Positions 27,075-35,406 of a stretch of DNA of 64,000 bases are shown here, one piece after another. The notes under the pieces are model-generated. The model saw only the letters and a program-made list of their open reading frames with translations, made no database searches and was not told the DNA's origin. The translations under genes were made by a program, and so were the position numbers. Each line of letters starts with the position of its first letter. Positions within the stretch are counted from its first letter, which is position 1. Location: assembly GCA_016710465.1 (NCBI GenBank), contig JADJVS010000016.1, positions 310,001 through 374,000 on the forward strand, read 5' to 3'. The stretch comes from Sulfuritalea sp. (lineage in GTDB: Bacteria > Pseudomonadota > Gammaproteobacteria > Burkholderiales > Rhodocyclaceae).

Positions 27075-27740
27075 TCAGAATGGCATGAAGCTCAGGAAGA
27101 AGCGCCCGAGCCAGCCCATGACCTGCGCCGAATCGATGAAGCCGTTGGCCTTGTATTCGATGCGTGCGTCGGCCACCTGGGTCGAGGTCACGGTGTTGGC
27201 GGAGGTGATGGTGTTGGGGTTGACGACGCCGGAGAAACGAACAAATTCCTCGCCTTCCTTGAGGCCGATCTGCTTCTCGCCGGACACCAGCAGGTTGCCG
27301 TTCGGATACACCTCGATGACGGTTACGGTGATGGTGCCGGTGAAGTCGTTCGACGATGTGTTCTGCCCGGAGCCGGTGAAGTTGTTGGTGTCGCTGGCCG
27401 ACAATGTCGTACCCTGCGCGCCCTTGAAGGGCAGGCCAACTATGGTCGGCACGCTGACGTCCACCGCCTGGCTGCGCGAGGTCTTGTTCTCGGACTTTTT
27501 CGAGGCCTGGACCTTCTCGGAAATGTTGATGGTCAGGATGTCGCCGACGAAGCGCGCGCGGCGATCCTCGAACAACGGCCTGGCCGAAGCCACGTTGAAG
27601 ATCGCGCCATTGCTCGGCGCGATGTAGGCGCGGGCCTCGGGACGCACGCTCATGGGCTGGTGGATCGCCGTGGTCGGGGCGGTGGTGACGCAGCCGGCCA
27701 GCAGGGCCAGCAGGGTCAATGCGCCAAGTATCCGTTTCAT
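27075..27740 (-). CDS. flgH: Flagellar L-ring lipoprotein FlgH
   Basis: About 221 residues from the ATG at 27740, chosen because GGAGGAACC lies just upstream and the product then starts with a proper lipoprotein signal (MKRILGALTLLALLAGCVTT, lipobox LLAGC). FlgH forms the L ring in the outer membrane. Conserved parts include LFEDRRARFVGDILTINISE and VNPNTITSANTVTSTQVADA. Confidence 0.96.
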   Translation of the reverse strand: MKRILGALTLLALLAGCVTTAPTTAIHQPMSVRPEARAYIAPSNGAIFNVASARPLFEDRRARFVGDILTINISEKVQASKKSENKTSRSQAVDVSVPTIVGLPFKGAQGTTLSASDTNNFTGSGQNTSSNDFTGTITVTVIEVYPNGNLLVSGEKQIGLKEGEEFVRFSGVVNPNTITSANTVTSTQVADARIEYKANGFIDSAQVMGWLGRFFLSFMPF

Positions 27741-27766
27741 AATTTGGTTCCTCCGTGCGTCACGGG

Positions 27767-28549
27767 TCAGATGTTGCTCAGCTTGGAGAGCATCTGGTCG
27801 CAAGTGGTGACCGCCTTCGAGTTCATTTCGTAGCCGCGCTGGGCAACGATCATGTTCACCAGTTCCTCGGCGACGTTGACGTTGGACGTCTCGACATAGC
27901 CCTGATTGATCAGGCCGGTACCGTTGGTGCCCGGCGTGGTCGGTGTGCCGGTGCCGGATGAGGCCGTCTCGGCGAACAGATTCTGTCCGGTGCTCTGCAG
28001 GCCGCCGTTGTTCACGAAGCCGACCAGTTGGATGTTGCCGGCGGGTTGCGGCGCATTGCTGCCCGGCTGCGAGTAGGTCACCACGCCGTCCGGCGAAATC
28101 GTCACGCTGATCGCGTTGGCGGGAATGGTGATCGGCGGGCTCAGCGGATAGCCGTTGGCGGTGACGATCAGGCCGTTGGCGTCCTTGGTGAAGGAGCCAT
28201 CGCGTGTATAGGCCAGGGTGCCGTCGGGCATCTGGATCTGAAAGAAACCGTTGCCCTGGATCGCCAGGTCAAGCGGGTTGTCGGTCTTCTGCACCGTGCC
28301 CTGGGTGAAGATGTGCTCGGTGGCAACGACGCGCACGCCGGTTCCCAGCGTCAGGCCGGAAGGGATGGTGGTCGCCTGCGAGGACGACGAACCCGGCTGG
28401 CGCAGTGTCTGGTAGAGCAGATCCTCGAATACCGGACGCGAGCGCTTGTAGCCCGTCGTCGATACGTTGGCGAGGTTGCTGGTGATCACGTCCATCGACG
28501 TCTGGTGGGCGTCGAGGCCGGTCTTGGCGATCCAGAGGGAACGCATCAT
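27767..28549 (-). CDS. flgG: Distal rod protein FlgG
   Basis: A 260-residue rod protein. The N-terminus is typical (MMRSLWIAKTGLDAHQTSMD, VITSNLANVSTTGYKRSRPV) and the C-terminus ends with YVETSNVNVAEELVNMIVAQ. Length matches the family. It lies between the second flgE-like gene and flgH, whereas flgF normally comes directly before it. Confidence 0.96.
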   Translation of the reverse strand: MMRSLWIAKTGLDAHQTSMDVITSNLANVSTTGYKRSRPVFEDLLYQTLRQPGSSSSQATTIPSGLTLGTGVRVVATEHIFTQGTVQKTDNPLDLAIQGNGFFQIQMPDGTLAYTRDGSFTKDANGLIVTANGYPLSPPITIPANAISVTISPDGVVTYSQPGSNAPQPAGNIQLVGFVNNGGLQSTGQNLFAETASSGTGTPTTPGTNGTGLINQGYVETSNVNVAEELVNMIVAQRGYEMNSKAVTTCDQMLSKLSNI

Positions 28550-28581
28550 GGCGGGCTGCTCCTGTGTTCAGTGGTGGCGCG

Positions 28582-29910
28582 TCAGTTCGAGCGCATGTTG
28601 GCCAGGTTCTGCAGCACCTGGTCGAGGATCTTGAAGGTCTGCGCGCTGGCCTGGTAGTTGCGCTGCTGCTCGATCAGGGCGACGAGTTCGGTACCGAGGT
28701 CCACGTTCGACTGTTCGCGTGCATAGCCCTGTATCGCCCCCATGCCCTCGGCGGGATCGCTGTTGCCCTTGAAGCCGGCAATTTTTTCCGTGGCGAAATT
28801 GGGGAAGCCGAGGCTGATCGTACCGGTGCCCTTCGCCGGATCGTCATTGGCCACCCACTGGTTGTCGCCGGTACTGATCAGCGCGTTCGGATTGGCGAAG
28901 TTCGCCAGAACGACCTGCGCCACGTTGCGGATCTGGCCGTTTGAATAGCGCGCGGTGATGTTGCCATCGGCACGCACACTGAAACCGTAGCCGTCCTGCA
29001 CCGTGCCTTCAGCGTAACCATCCTGGCTCAGGGCATTGAGGCTGAAGGGGGTACCCAACTGCGTCGTCCCGGTGAAATCGAGGGCGATGCTGATCGTGTC
29101 GCCGGCCGCCGTGGTATAGCTCTGCGCAGCCAGCGGCATCCCGGAGCTGATCGCACCCATGGTGTCGAAGTTCAGGATCGACGGCCCATACACCGCGGTC
29201 GGGTTGCTCGCCGTGTAATCGAGCGTCGAGTAGAGACTCCATGAGTTTCCGGCACCGGGCGTCGTGAAATAGAGGCGCAGGTCGTGCGCTCCGCCAGCGG
29301 CATCGAAAACCTTGGCCAGCGTGGACCCGTTGTAGGTCGTTGGATCAAGCGGACTGAAGGGTACCGCGGCCGGCTGGACGCGCGGATCCAGGTTGATGCT
29401 GACATTCACCTCGCTGGTGACGCGAGGCGGAAAATACGGGTCGATCACGATCTCGACCGGCGTCGGCACCGTATCGATGATGCCGAAGGGATCGGTGGCA
29501 AAGTCGGGCAGGTTGCCCGTCAAGGCCAGCCCGGAGCGGGTAACCAGGCGTGGTGGCGAGTTCTCGTCGAAGGACAGGCGAAACTGGCCATCGCGCGTGT
29601 AGCTGATGCGACCGGTCAGCGGATCCTGCAGGCGAAAGAAGCCCTGCCCGTTGATCGCCATGTCCAGCGGGTTGTTGGTGATCTCGAAGCGGCCCTGCTC
29701 GAAGTTCTGGAAGACATTGTCGGCACTCACGCCGGCACTGCTGGCGGAAGAATCTGCCGCTCCGCCGGTCTTTCCTGCCGCCGATACGTTGGTGAAACGG
29801 GCGATCGACGACTTGAAGCCGATGGTCTGCGAGTTGGCGATATTGTTGCCGATGACATCGAGCGCCTTGCCCGCCGCGATCAGACCGCTCAGACTGTTCG
29901 AAAGTGCCAT
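28582..29910 (-). CDS. Second FlgE-like hook protein, inserted between flgF and flgG
   Basis: A 442-residue axial protein of the FlgE class. The N-terminus (MALSNSLSGLIAAGKALDVI, GNNIANSQTIGFKSS), hook-type middle (NNPLDMAINGQGFFRL, SYTRDGQFRL) and C-terminus (REQSNVDLGTELVALIEQQR) are intact. It is clearly diverged from the FlgE at 30790-32076, with a different central domain. It has its own sigma54 site about 40 bp upstream, so it can be expressed apart from flgBCDEF. It could be an alternative hook subunit or a hook/rod junction variant. FlgF is excluded because a standard FlgF lies next to it. Confidence 0.88.
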   Translation of the reverse strand: MALSNSLSGLIAAGKALDVIGNNIANSQTIGFKSSIARFTNVSAAGKTGGAADSSASSAGVSADNVFQNFEQGRFEITNNPLDMAINGQGFFRLQDPLTGRISYTRDGQFRLSFDENSPPRLVTRSGLALTGNLPDFATDPFGIIDTVPTPVEIVIDPYFPPRVTSEVNVSINLDPRVQPAAVPFSPLDPTTYNGSTLAKVFDAAGGAHDLRLYFTTPGAGNSWSLYSTLDYTASNPTAVYGPSILNFDTMGAISSGMPLAAQSYTTAAGDTISIALDFTGTTQLGTPFSLNALSQDGYAEGTVQDGYGFSVRADGNITARYSNGQIRNVAQVVLANFANPNALISTGDNQWVANDDPAKGTGTISLGFPNFATEKIAGFKGNSDPAEGMGAIQGYAREQSNVDLGTELVALIEQQRNYQASAQTFKILDQVLQNLANMRSN

Positions 29911-29947
29911 TTTTGTCTTCCTTCGGGTATCCGTTCAGGCTTAAGGC

Positions 29948-29963
29948 AGCAAATGACGTGCCA
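29948..29963 (-). promoter_or_regulatory. Sigma54 promoter of the second flgE
   Basis: The minus strand reads TGGCACGTCATTTGCT, a perfect match to TGGCACG-N4-TTGCT, about 40 bases before the start at 29910. A tandem duplication supplies a second -24 box (TTGGCACG) 20 bases upstream, without a proper -12. Confidence 0.88.
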
Positions 29964-29994
29964 AGCGCAGAATCGACGTGCCAAGCGCAGAATC
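29955..29994. repeat. Perfect 20-bp tandem duplication over a sigma54 promoter
   Basis: The unit GACGTGCCAAGCGCAGAATC occurs twice without a gap (29955-29974 and 29975-29994). It duplicates the -24 half of the promoter and reaches to within six bases of the flgF stop. It looks like a recent slippage event. Confidence 0.95.
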
Positions 29995-29999
29995 GCGCT

Positions 30000-30752
30000 T
30001 CAGCGCGTGGACAGGATCTGCGTCGCCGCCCTGTCATTGGCGTCCGCGGTGGTGAGCATCCGCATCTGCAGCTCGAACTGGCGCGCCAGCGAAACCATCG
30101 ACACCATCTGCTCGGCGGCATTGACATTGCTGGATTCCAGCGTCCCCGCTGCAAGCTTTACCTGCTCATCGGCGGGGGCCGCATCGCCGCCACGCAGGCG
30201 AAACAACCCGTCATCACCGCGAACGAGTTCCGCCGTCGGCGGATTCACCAGCTTGAGGCGGCCGATCACGCTGGGCGTGTTCTGTGCGCCAGACTCCGGC
30301 AGCGCCGAAATCGTGCCGTCTTCACCGACGGTGAGCTTGACCTCCGGCGGCACGCTGATCGGGCCGCCGTCACCCTGCACCGGTATGCCCTTGCGCGTCT
30401 GCAGCACACCATTGACGTTGAGCTCGAAGGCGCCGTTGCGGGTATAGGCTTCGGAGCCGTCCGGCATCTGCAAGGCGAACCAGCCGGCGCCCTGCACTGC
30501 CATGTCCAGCGGGCGCCCGGTACCGCTCATTCCGCCCGAGGAAAAATCCGTGTGCGTGCTGGCGTCGATGGCGAAGGCCCGTGTCGGCAGCCCCTTGTCC
30601 ACCGCCTGGGATTGCACCTGCACGGCCCGCAGGCGATGTTCCTCGGCCTTGTAGCCCGACGCGTTGGCATTGGCGAGGTTGTGGGCGACGGCGGCCTGGC
30701 GTGCCATGGTCTGGCTCGCCCCGCTCATCGCCGTATAGATCATCCGATCCAT
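30000..30752 (-). CDS. flgF: Proximal rod protein FlgF
   Basis: A 250-residue rod protein. The N-terminus is diagnostic (MDRMIYTAMSGASQTMARQA, AVAHNLANANASGYK), as is the C-terminal LESSNVNAAEQMVSMVSLAR. Length is typical. It follows flgE by about 40 bp. In the usual flgBCDEFG order the next gene would be flgG, but a second flgE-like gene intervenes. Confidence 0.96.
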   Translation of the reverse strand: MDRMIYTAMSGASQTMARQAAVAHNLANANASGYKAEEHRLRAVQVQSQAVDKGLPTRAFAIDASTHTDFSSGGMSGTGRPLDMAVQGAGWFALQMPDGSEAYTRNGAFELNVNGVLQTRKGIPVQGDGGPISVPPEVKLTVGEDGTISALPESGAQNTPSVIGRLKLVNPPTAELVRGDDGLFRLRGGDAAPADEQVKLAAGTLESSNVNAAEQMVSMVSLARQFELQMRMLTTADANDRAATQILSTR

Positions 30753-30789
30753 GTGTCCCCCCTTGCCGCCGTGCTGTCAGCGCCGACTG

Positions 30790-32076
30790 TCAGCGCAGGT
30801 TAACCAGGGTCTGCAGGATGCTGTCCTGGGTCTTGATGGTTTGCGCATTGGCCTGATAGGAGCGCTGCATGGTGATCATGCTGACCAGTTCGGCAGTCAG
30901 GTCGACGTTCGATTCCTCATAAGCCGCCGCCTGCAGGGCGCCATATTGACCCGAGGACCCTGGAATACCGGCAATCGCGTCGCCGCTGCCCGGCGTCTGC
31001 GCCCAGACGTTGTCGCCCAGCGGCTGCATGCCCTGCGCGTTGCGGAAGGCCGCCAGGATGACCTGACCGACCACCGAGGTCTGTCCGTTGGTGTAGCGGC
31101 CGAGGATGGTGCCATCTTCACCCACATTGAAACCCGCCAACGAGCCGGAACCGTAGCCGTCCTGCACCATGGCATTGACCGAGAAGCTGGAACCGAACTG
31201 CGTCGAGCCGGAGAAGTTCACCGGGAAGGACAGATTGTTTACGGCACCGGCGTAGCCGAGTTGGGCAGCGGTAATGGTTGCCGTAAAGGTGCCGGAGGTG
31301 ATATTGCCGGTCTGGTCGAAAGTCATGGTACCCAGTGGGCCGCCACTGGAAAGATCGGTGAACACCGGGCTGGCACCGCTGGGATTGGTCAGTGTGGAGT
31401 ACACATCCCAGGTATTGACCCCCGACTTGACGAAGTACATCGACAAGGTGTGCGAATTGCCCAGGCTGTCGTAGATCGATACCGCCGTCGACTGGTTGTA
31501 GGACGCCGAGTTGCTGTAATCAAAAGTGCCTACGGATGGCACGGCCAGGCGTGCATCGAGGTTGACGTTGGCGTCGACACCGAGGTTGCCGGGGCTGGCG
31601 CCTGTGGCCTGGGGCTGGCCGGCAAGGCTCTGGGTCGGGTCGAACAAGCGCAACGGCTCCGCGGGCGAGCCCTGGGCGATCACGCCCTGGTTGGCCATGA
31701 TGCCTTTCAATTGCAGGCCGTTGCTATTGACGATGTAGCCCGACTGGTCGAGTTGGAACTGGCCGTTGCGCGAATACACCGTCGCGCCGTTGCCGTCGTC
31801 CATCTGGAAGAAGCCGCCGCCGTTGATGGCGATGTCCAGGGGATTGTTGCTGACACCGATGCTGCCCTGGGTGAATTGCTGGACGACGGCGGAAATCTTG
31901 GTGCCGAGTCCGACCGGCGCCGCACCGGCACCGGAGAGCGAAGCGGCAAAGACGTCGGCGAACTGGGTCGAGCCGGTCTTGTAGCCGATGGTGTTGGCGT
32001 TGGCGATGTTGTTGCCGATGGTGTCGAGCGCCTTGGAGGATGCGTTCAGTCCGGCGAGGCCTTGTTGGAATCCCAT
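30790..32076 (-). CDS. flgE: Flagellar hook protein FlgE
   Basis: A 428-residue hook subunit in the canonical place after flgD. Signatures are MGFQQGLAGLNASSKALDTI, GNNIANANTIGYKTGSTQFA, the NNPLDIAINGGGFFQM core and the C-terminal ESNVDLTAELVSMITMQRSY. It is taken as the main hook protein because of its position. Confidence 0.96.
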   Translation of the reverse strand: MGFQQGLAGLNASSKALDTIGNNIANANTIGYKTGSTQFADVFAASLSGAGAAPVGLGTKISAVVQQFTQGSIGVSNNPLDIAINGGGFFQMDDGNGATVYSRNGQFQLDQSGYIVNSNGLQLKGIMANQGVIAQGSPAEPLRLFDPTQSLAGQPQATGASPGNLGVDANVNLDARLAVPSVGTFDYSNSASYNQSTAVSIYDSLGNSHTLSMYFVKSGVNTWDVYSTLTNPSGASPVFTDLSSGGPLGTMTFDQTGNITSGTFTATITAAQLGYAGAVNNLSFPVNFSGSTQFGSSFSVNAMVQDGYGSGSLAGFNVGEDGTILGRYTNGQTSVVGQVILAAFRNAQGMQPLGDNVWAQTPGSGDAIAGIPGSSGQYGALQAAAYEESNVDLTAELVSMITMQRSYQANAQTIKTQDSILQTLVNLR

Positions 32077-32089
32077 GATCTTCTCCCGC

Positions 32090-32767
32090 TTAGAAAATTT
32101 GCTTGATGTCGCTGAGTGCCACCAGACCCAGGTTGCCCAGGTTCAAGGTCACGCCCTGCGTGCTGCGATTGATGTTGCTTACGGCGGCGAGTTGCAATGC
32201 CGTCGTTCCCAGGTTTTCGCCGCCACGCGTGGCAGCCACCGAAATTGAATAGTTGCCATTCACGGCCTTCACACCAGCATCAGTCGTGCCATCCCAACTG
32301 AAGTTGTGCGTGCCGGCATCAAGATTGCCCAGGCTGAGGCTGCGCACGACGATGCCGTTGGGGTCCTTGACGCTCACCGTCACCGCATCCGCCGATGCAT
32401 CGAGCTGCAAGCCGCCCACCGCGCCGGTGTCGCCAAGATAGAGCCCGCTGCCCGCCACCATCACCTGATGCCCGACCAGGGCGGCCGCCTGCAGTGCCTC
32501 GCCATCAACACTGCTGGCAACCAGCTTCTGCAGCGTGGCATTGAGTTTCTCGATGCCATCGACGGTGCTGATCTGCGCCAGTTGCGAGGTCATCTGTGCG
32601 TTGTCCAGCGGATTCAGCGGATCCTGGTTCTTCAACTGCGTCGTCAGCAGCTTGAGGAAGCGGTTCTGCGCATCGGTCATCGCATTGCTCGACGAAGCCG
32701 CCGACGAGGAACTGTTGGTGGCATCGATGAGGGCTTGCGCTGCCGAGGAAACCGAATTGACTGCCAT
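32090..32767 (-). CDS. flgD: Hook-capping scaffold protein FlgD
   Basis: A 225-residue hook cap needed for FlgE polymerisation. The conserved N-terminal part is FLKLLTTQLKNQDPLNPLDN followed by AQMTSQLAQISTVDGIEKLN. The C-terminal part has the FlgD Ig-like and Tudor-like fold (HNFSWDGTTDAGVKAVNGNY). It sits between flgC and flgE. Confidence 0.95.
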   Translation of the reverse strand: MAVNSVSSAAQALIDATNSSSSAASSSNAMTDAQNRFLKLLTTQLKNQDPLNPLDNAQMTSQLAQISTVDGIEKLNATLQKLVASSVDGEALQAAALVGHQVMVAGSGLYLGDTGAVGGLQLDASADAVTVSVKDPNGIVVRSLSLGNLDAGTHNFSWDGTTDAGVKAVNGNYSISVAATRGGENLGTTALQLAAVSNINRSTQGVTLNLGNLGLVALSDIKQIF

Positions 32768-32787
32768 GTTCTTGCTCCTCTGGAAAA

Positions 32788-33189
32788 TTACTGGCCGATC
32801 GCCAGGGTCTTCTGCACCAGCGATTTGGCGGCATTCAGCACTTCGACGTTGTTCTGGTAGGAACGCGAAGCGGAGATCATGTTGACCATCTCCTCGACCG
32901 GATTGACATTGGGCATCGAGACGTAGCCATTGGCGTCTGCCGCCGGGCTCGTCGGGTCATAGATCTGCCGCAGCGGCGCCTGGCTTTCCACGACCTGCGC
33001 GGCACGCACGCCAAGGGCACCGCCCTCGACCGGCATGGCGCGGAACACCACCTGCTTGGCGCGGTAGGGCTGGCCGTCGGCACCGACCATGCTGTCGGCG
33101 TTGGCCAGGTTGCTGGCCACGGCGTTCAGGCGCGCCGACTGCGCGGTCAGGGCGGATCCGGCGATGTTCATCACGTTGAAGAGGCTCAT
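32788..33189 (-). CDS. flgC: Proximal rod protein FlgC
   Basis: A 133-residue rod protein. It has MNIAGSALTAQSARLNAVAS, NLANADS, and the C-terminal PNVNPVEEMVNMISASRSYQ with NNVEVLNAAKSLVQKTL. Length and order are standard. Confidence 0.96.
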   Translation of the reverse strand: MSLFNVMNIAGSALTAQSARLNAVASNLANADSMVGADGQPYRAKQVVFRAMPVEGGALGVRAAQVVESQAPLRQIYDPTSPAADANGYVSMPNVNPVEEMVNMISASRSYQNNVEVLNAAKSLVQKTLAIGQ

Positions 33190-33197
33190 GATCGTCC

Positions 33198-33602
33198 TTA
33201 CTGGCTCATCGCGGTCTGCATGTCCTTGAAGCTGCCGCGCACGAAGGTCAGCGCCGCTTCAAGTCGCAGCGCGGTTTCGGCAAAGGCCGCGCGCTCGACA
33301 TCCATGTTCACCGTGTTGCCATCGACACCCGGCTGAAATTCGTTGCGATACTTGGTTGCGAGCGGTGTCGACGCTTCAGCGGAGCCGGCGATATGGCGCC
33401 GGCTGGTAAGCGCCAGGCCCAGGTTCTGATCGCTACGGCCCGCCAGCCGATTGGCCAGGGCCTCCTTGAAGTCGATGTCGCGTGCCTTGTAGTACGGCGT
33501 GTCGGCGTTGGCGATATTCGAGGCGATCATTTCCTGGCGCTGCACGAGAATGTTCAGTGCGCTGCGCTGGACCTTAAGATGTTCGCCGATTCTGTCGTTC
33601 AT
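33198..33602 (-). CDS. flgB: Proximal rod protein FlgB
   Basis: About 134 residues from the ATG at 33602, which gives the normal N-terminus MNDRIGEHLKVQRSALNILV; the frame extends upstream but would be unlike the family. Other motifs are MIASNIANADTPYYKARDID and the C-terminal FAETALRLEAALTFVRGSFK. It is the first gene of the flgBCDEF operon and has a sigma54 site 44 bases upstream. Confidence 0.94.
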   Translation of the reverse strand: MNDRIGEHLKVQRSALNILVQRQEMIASNIANADTPYYKARDIDFKEALANRLAGRSDQNLGLALTSRRHIAGSAEASTPLATKYRNEFQPGVDGNTVNMDVERAAFAETALRLEAALTFVRGSFKDMQTAMSQ

Positions 33603-33645
33603 GATGGTGTTTGCTGGCTTCGGTAATTGGCTTCGGGCATACAAA

Positions 33646-33661
33646 AGCAGCAACCATGCCA
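33646..33661 (-). promoter_or_regulatory. Sigma54 promoter of the flgB operon
   Basis: The minus strand reads TGGCATGGTTGCTGCT: a strong TGGCA -24 box and GC at the exact ten-base distance; the -12 is CTGC instead of TTGC. It lies in the flgB-flgA divergent gap. Confidence 0.7.
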
Positions 33662-33820
33662 GCAAGGGCTGCGCCCCGTGTTACCGAATGATTGACGCTT
33701 TTCCCGGCGACTGCCGGCAAGCCTGGTTGGCTCTCCGGCAAAACTTGCCGCCGCCGCGTCGGCGCAGATCGACCGTGAAGACAGAGCGCAGCGTGGTGGC
33801 AAGCTGAGATAATCGAGCCG

Positions 33821-34516
33821 ATGAAACCTCCCCACCAGAAACTAGCCGCCCTGCTCGCCCTGCTGGCATGCGGCATCGCCGCATCGGCCGACGCCGCCGA
33901 CAGCGAACCGATACGCCGCGCTGTTGCCGATTTCCTCGAACGTCAGGCGCCCGGCCTTCCCGGCCCGGCCCGCCACGAAATCGGCGGCATCGCCGCCGGT
34001 GGCATCGCCGATGGCTGCCGCAAGATTTCCGTTTCCATGCCTCCCGGGGGCAAGCCCTGGGGCCGCACCCATGTCCAGGCGCGCTGTACCGATGGCGCAA
34101 ACTGGAGTCTTTTCGTTCCCGTGGATATTCACGTCACGGCCAACTACCTTGTCAGCGCCCGTCCGCTGCGCGCGGGGCAGACGATTGCCGAGGCAGACCT
34201 GGCAACCCGTCGCGGCGATCTCGCGGAATTGCCGGCAAACATACTGACCGATGCCGCGCAGGCCATCGGCCAGACTGCCAGCACCACGCTACCCGCCGAT
34301 CGCCCCTTGCGCGCCGACCTCCTGCGCAAGCCGGTGGTCGTGCGCCTGGGCCAAAGTACCCGGGTGGTCTCTGGAGGAAGCGGCTTCCAGGTCGCCAGCG
34401 AAGGCAAGGCCCTGGGCAACGCCATCGCCGGCCAGGTTGTGCAGGTACGCATGAACTCCGGCCAGACCGTCAGCGGCCTGGCCCAGGCCGACGGAACGGT
34501 ACGGGTTGGACAATGA
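33821..34516 (+). CDS. flgA: P-ring assembly chaperone FlgA
   Basis: A 231-residue periplasmic chaperone for FlgI. A signal peptide (LAALLALLACGIAASADA) is followed by the SAF-type domain: VDIHVTANYLVSARPLRAGQ, then ADLATRRGDLAELP and GNAIAGQVVQVRMNSGQTVS. It is divergent from flgB, which is the common arrangement. No clear sigma54 or sigma28 site was found before it. Confidence 0.95.
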   Translation: MKPPHQKLAALLALLACGIAASADAADSEPIRRAVADFLERQAPGLPGPARHEIGGIAAGGIADGCRKISVSMPPGGKPWGRTHVQARCTDGANWSLFVPVDIHVTANYLVSARPLRAGQTIAEADLATRRGDLAELPANILTDAAQAIGQTASTTLPADRPLRADLLRKPVVVRLGQSTRVVSGGSGFQVASEGKALGNAIAGQVVQVRMNSGQTVSGLAQADGTVRVGQ

Positions 34517-34548
34517 ACGCGCGGCTGCAACTTTTTGCCACGGAATGC

Positions 34549-34575
34549 TAAAGTCGGGGCCGAACACGCCGTTAA
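34549..34575 (+). promoter_or_regulatory. Sigma28 promoter of flgM
   Basis: TAAAGTCG-N11-GCCGTTAA matches the FliA consensus closely with exact spacing. It lies just after flgA and 37 bases before flgM. Confidence 0.85.
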
Positions 34576-34611
34576 GACTCGCAAGCTCAGAACCCATTGC
34601 AGGTGCACACC

Positions 34612-34899
34612 ATGAAAATCGACTCCACCACCCCTTCGGCCATAAGCCTGTCGAAGACGCGCCAACAACGGCCTGCCGGCCCTGGCCCGGCGGCGGGGGC
34701 GAGCGGCGAAACCGGCGCAGCCCTGTCCCTGAGCGCCCTTCAGGCGTCGGAGCCGGCGGGTGCGCCGATTGATAGCCAGCGCGTGGCGGAGATTCGCCAG
34801 TCGATCATCGATGGCAAGTTGCAGATCAACGCGGAACGAATCGCGGATCGACTGATTGAAGGCGCCCGCGAACAGTTGGCCAAAGAGCGACAGTCCTGA
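34612..34899 (+). CDS. flgM: Anti-sigma28 factor FlgM
   Basis: A 95-residue protein that binds FliA until the hook is complete and is then exported. The start at 34612 gives MKIDSTTPSAISLSKTRQ. The C-terminal sigma-binding helices are recognisable (QRVAEIRQSIIDGKLQINAE, RIADRLIEGAREQLAK). A sigma28 site lies upstream, the usual feedback arrangement. Its stop overlaps the probable start of flgN. Confidence 0.93.
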   Translation: MKIDSTTPSAISLSKTRQQRPAGPGPAAGASGETGAALSLSALQASEPAGAPIDSQRVAEIRQSIIDGKLQINAERIADRLIEGAREQLAKERQS

Positions 34900-35381
34900 G
34901 CCAGGCGGCCCCGCCAACACTCGAGTCCATTCTGCTGGCGTCGCACGCGACGCTGGCTGATTTTCTCGCCGCCATCGAGGCTGAACGGAAATGCCTTGCT
35001 GTCGGCGACGGCAATGCCCTGCCATCCCTCATTGAGCGAAAGTCGGCGCTGACGACACGCCTCGCCAGCCTGGATGCCCAACGTGATGCCGCCCTCGCAA
35101 CCCGTGGCTTGCCCGCCGGGCGCCCTGGCATGGAAAGCTGGTTGGCCACGCTTACCGGCGGTGAGGGAAAGCGCTTGCGCAGCGCCTGGCAATCGATGAT
35201 TGCCGCCGCCGCCAAGGGCAAGGCAGAGAACGAGATCAACGGCAAACTTATCGCTACCCGCCTGCAGCAGAATCAGCAGGCGCTCGGCGTCCTGCTTGGC
35301 GAATCCGGCGAAGCCAATACCTACGGCGCCGATGGCCAGCGCAGCAGCGGCAGCGGCCGGAGAACCCTGGGCAGCGCCTGA
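34896..35381 (+). CDS. flgN: FlgK/FlgL chaperone FlgN, non-canonical start
   Basis: About 161 residues if read from CTG at 34896, which overlaps the flgM stop (CTGA). The frame opens after a TGA at 34857 and has no ATG, GTG or TTG until a TTG at 35109, which would remove the conserved N-terminal helix. The product is helical (SILLASHATLADFLAAIEAE, then SLIERKSALTTRLASLDAQR) and fits FlgN, a chaperone for the junction proteins. The flgA-flgM-flgN order supports it. Either a CTG/ATT start or a sequence error near 34900 explains the missing start. Confidence 0.75.
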   Translation: MSQAAPPTLESILLASHATLADFLAAIEAERKCLAVGDGNALPSLIERKSALTTRLASLDAQRDAALATRGLPAGRPGMESWLATLTGGEGKRLRSAWQSMIAAAAKGKAENEINGKLIATRLQQNQQALGVLLGESGEANTYGADGQRSSGSGRRTLGSA

Positions 35382-35406
35382 CCCGGCCTTGCCGTAAGCT
35401 CGCGAC

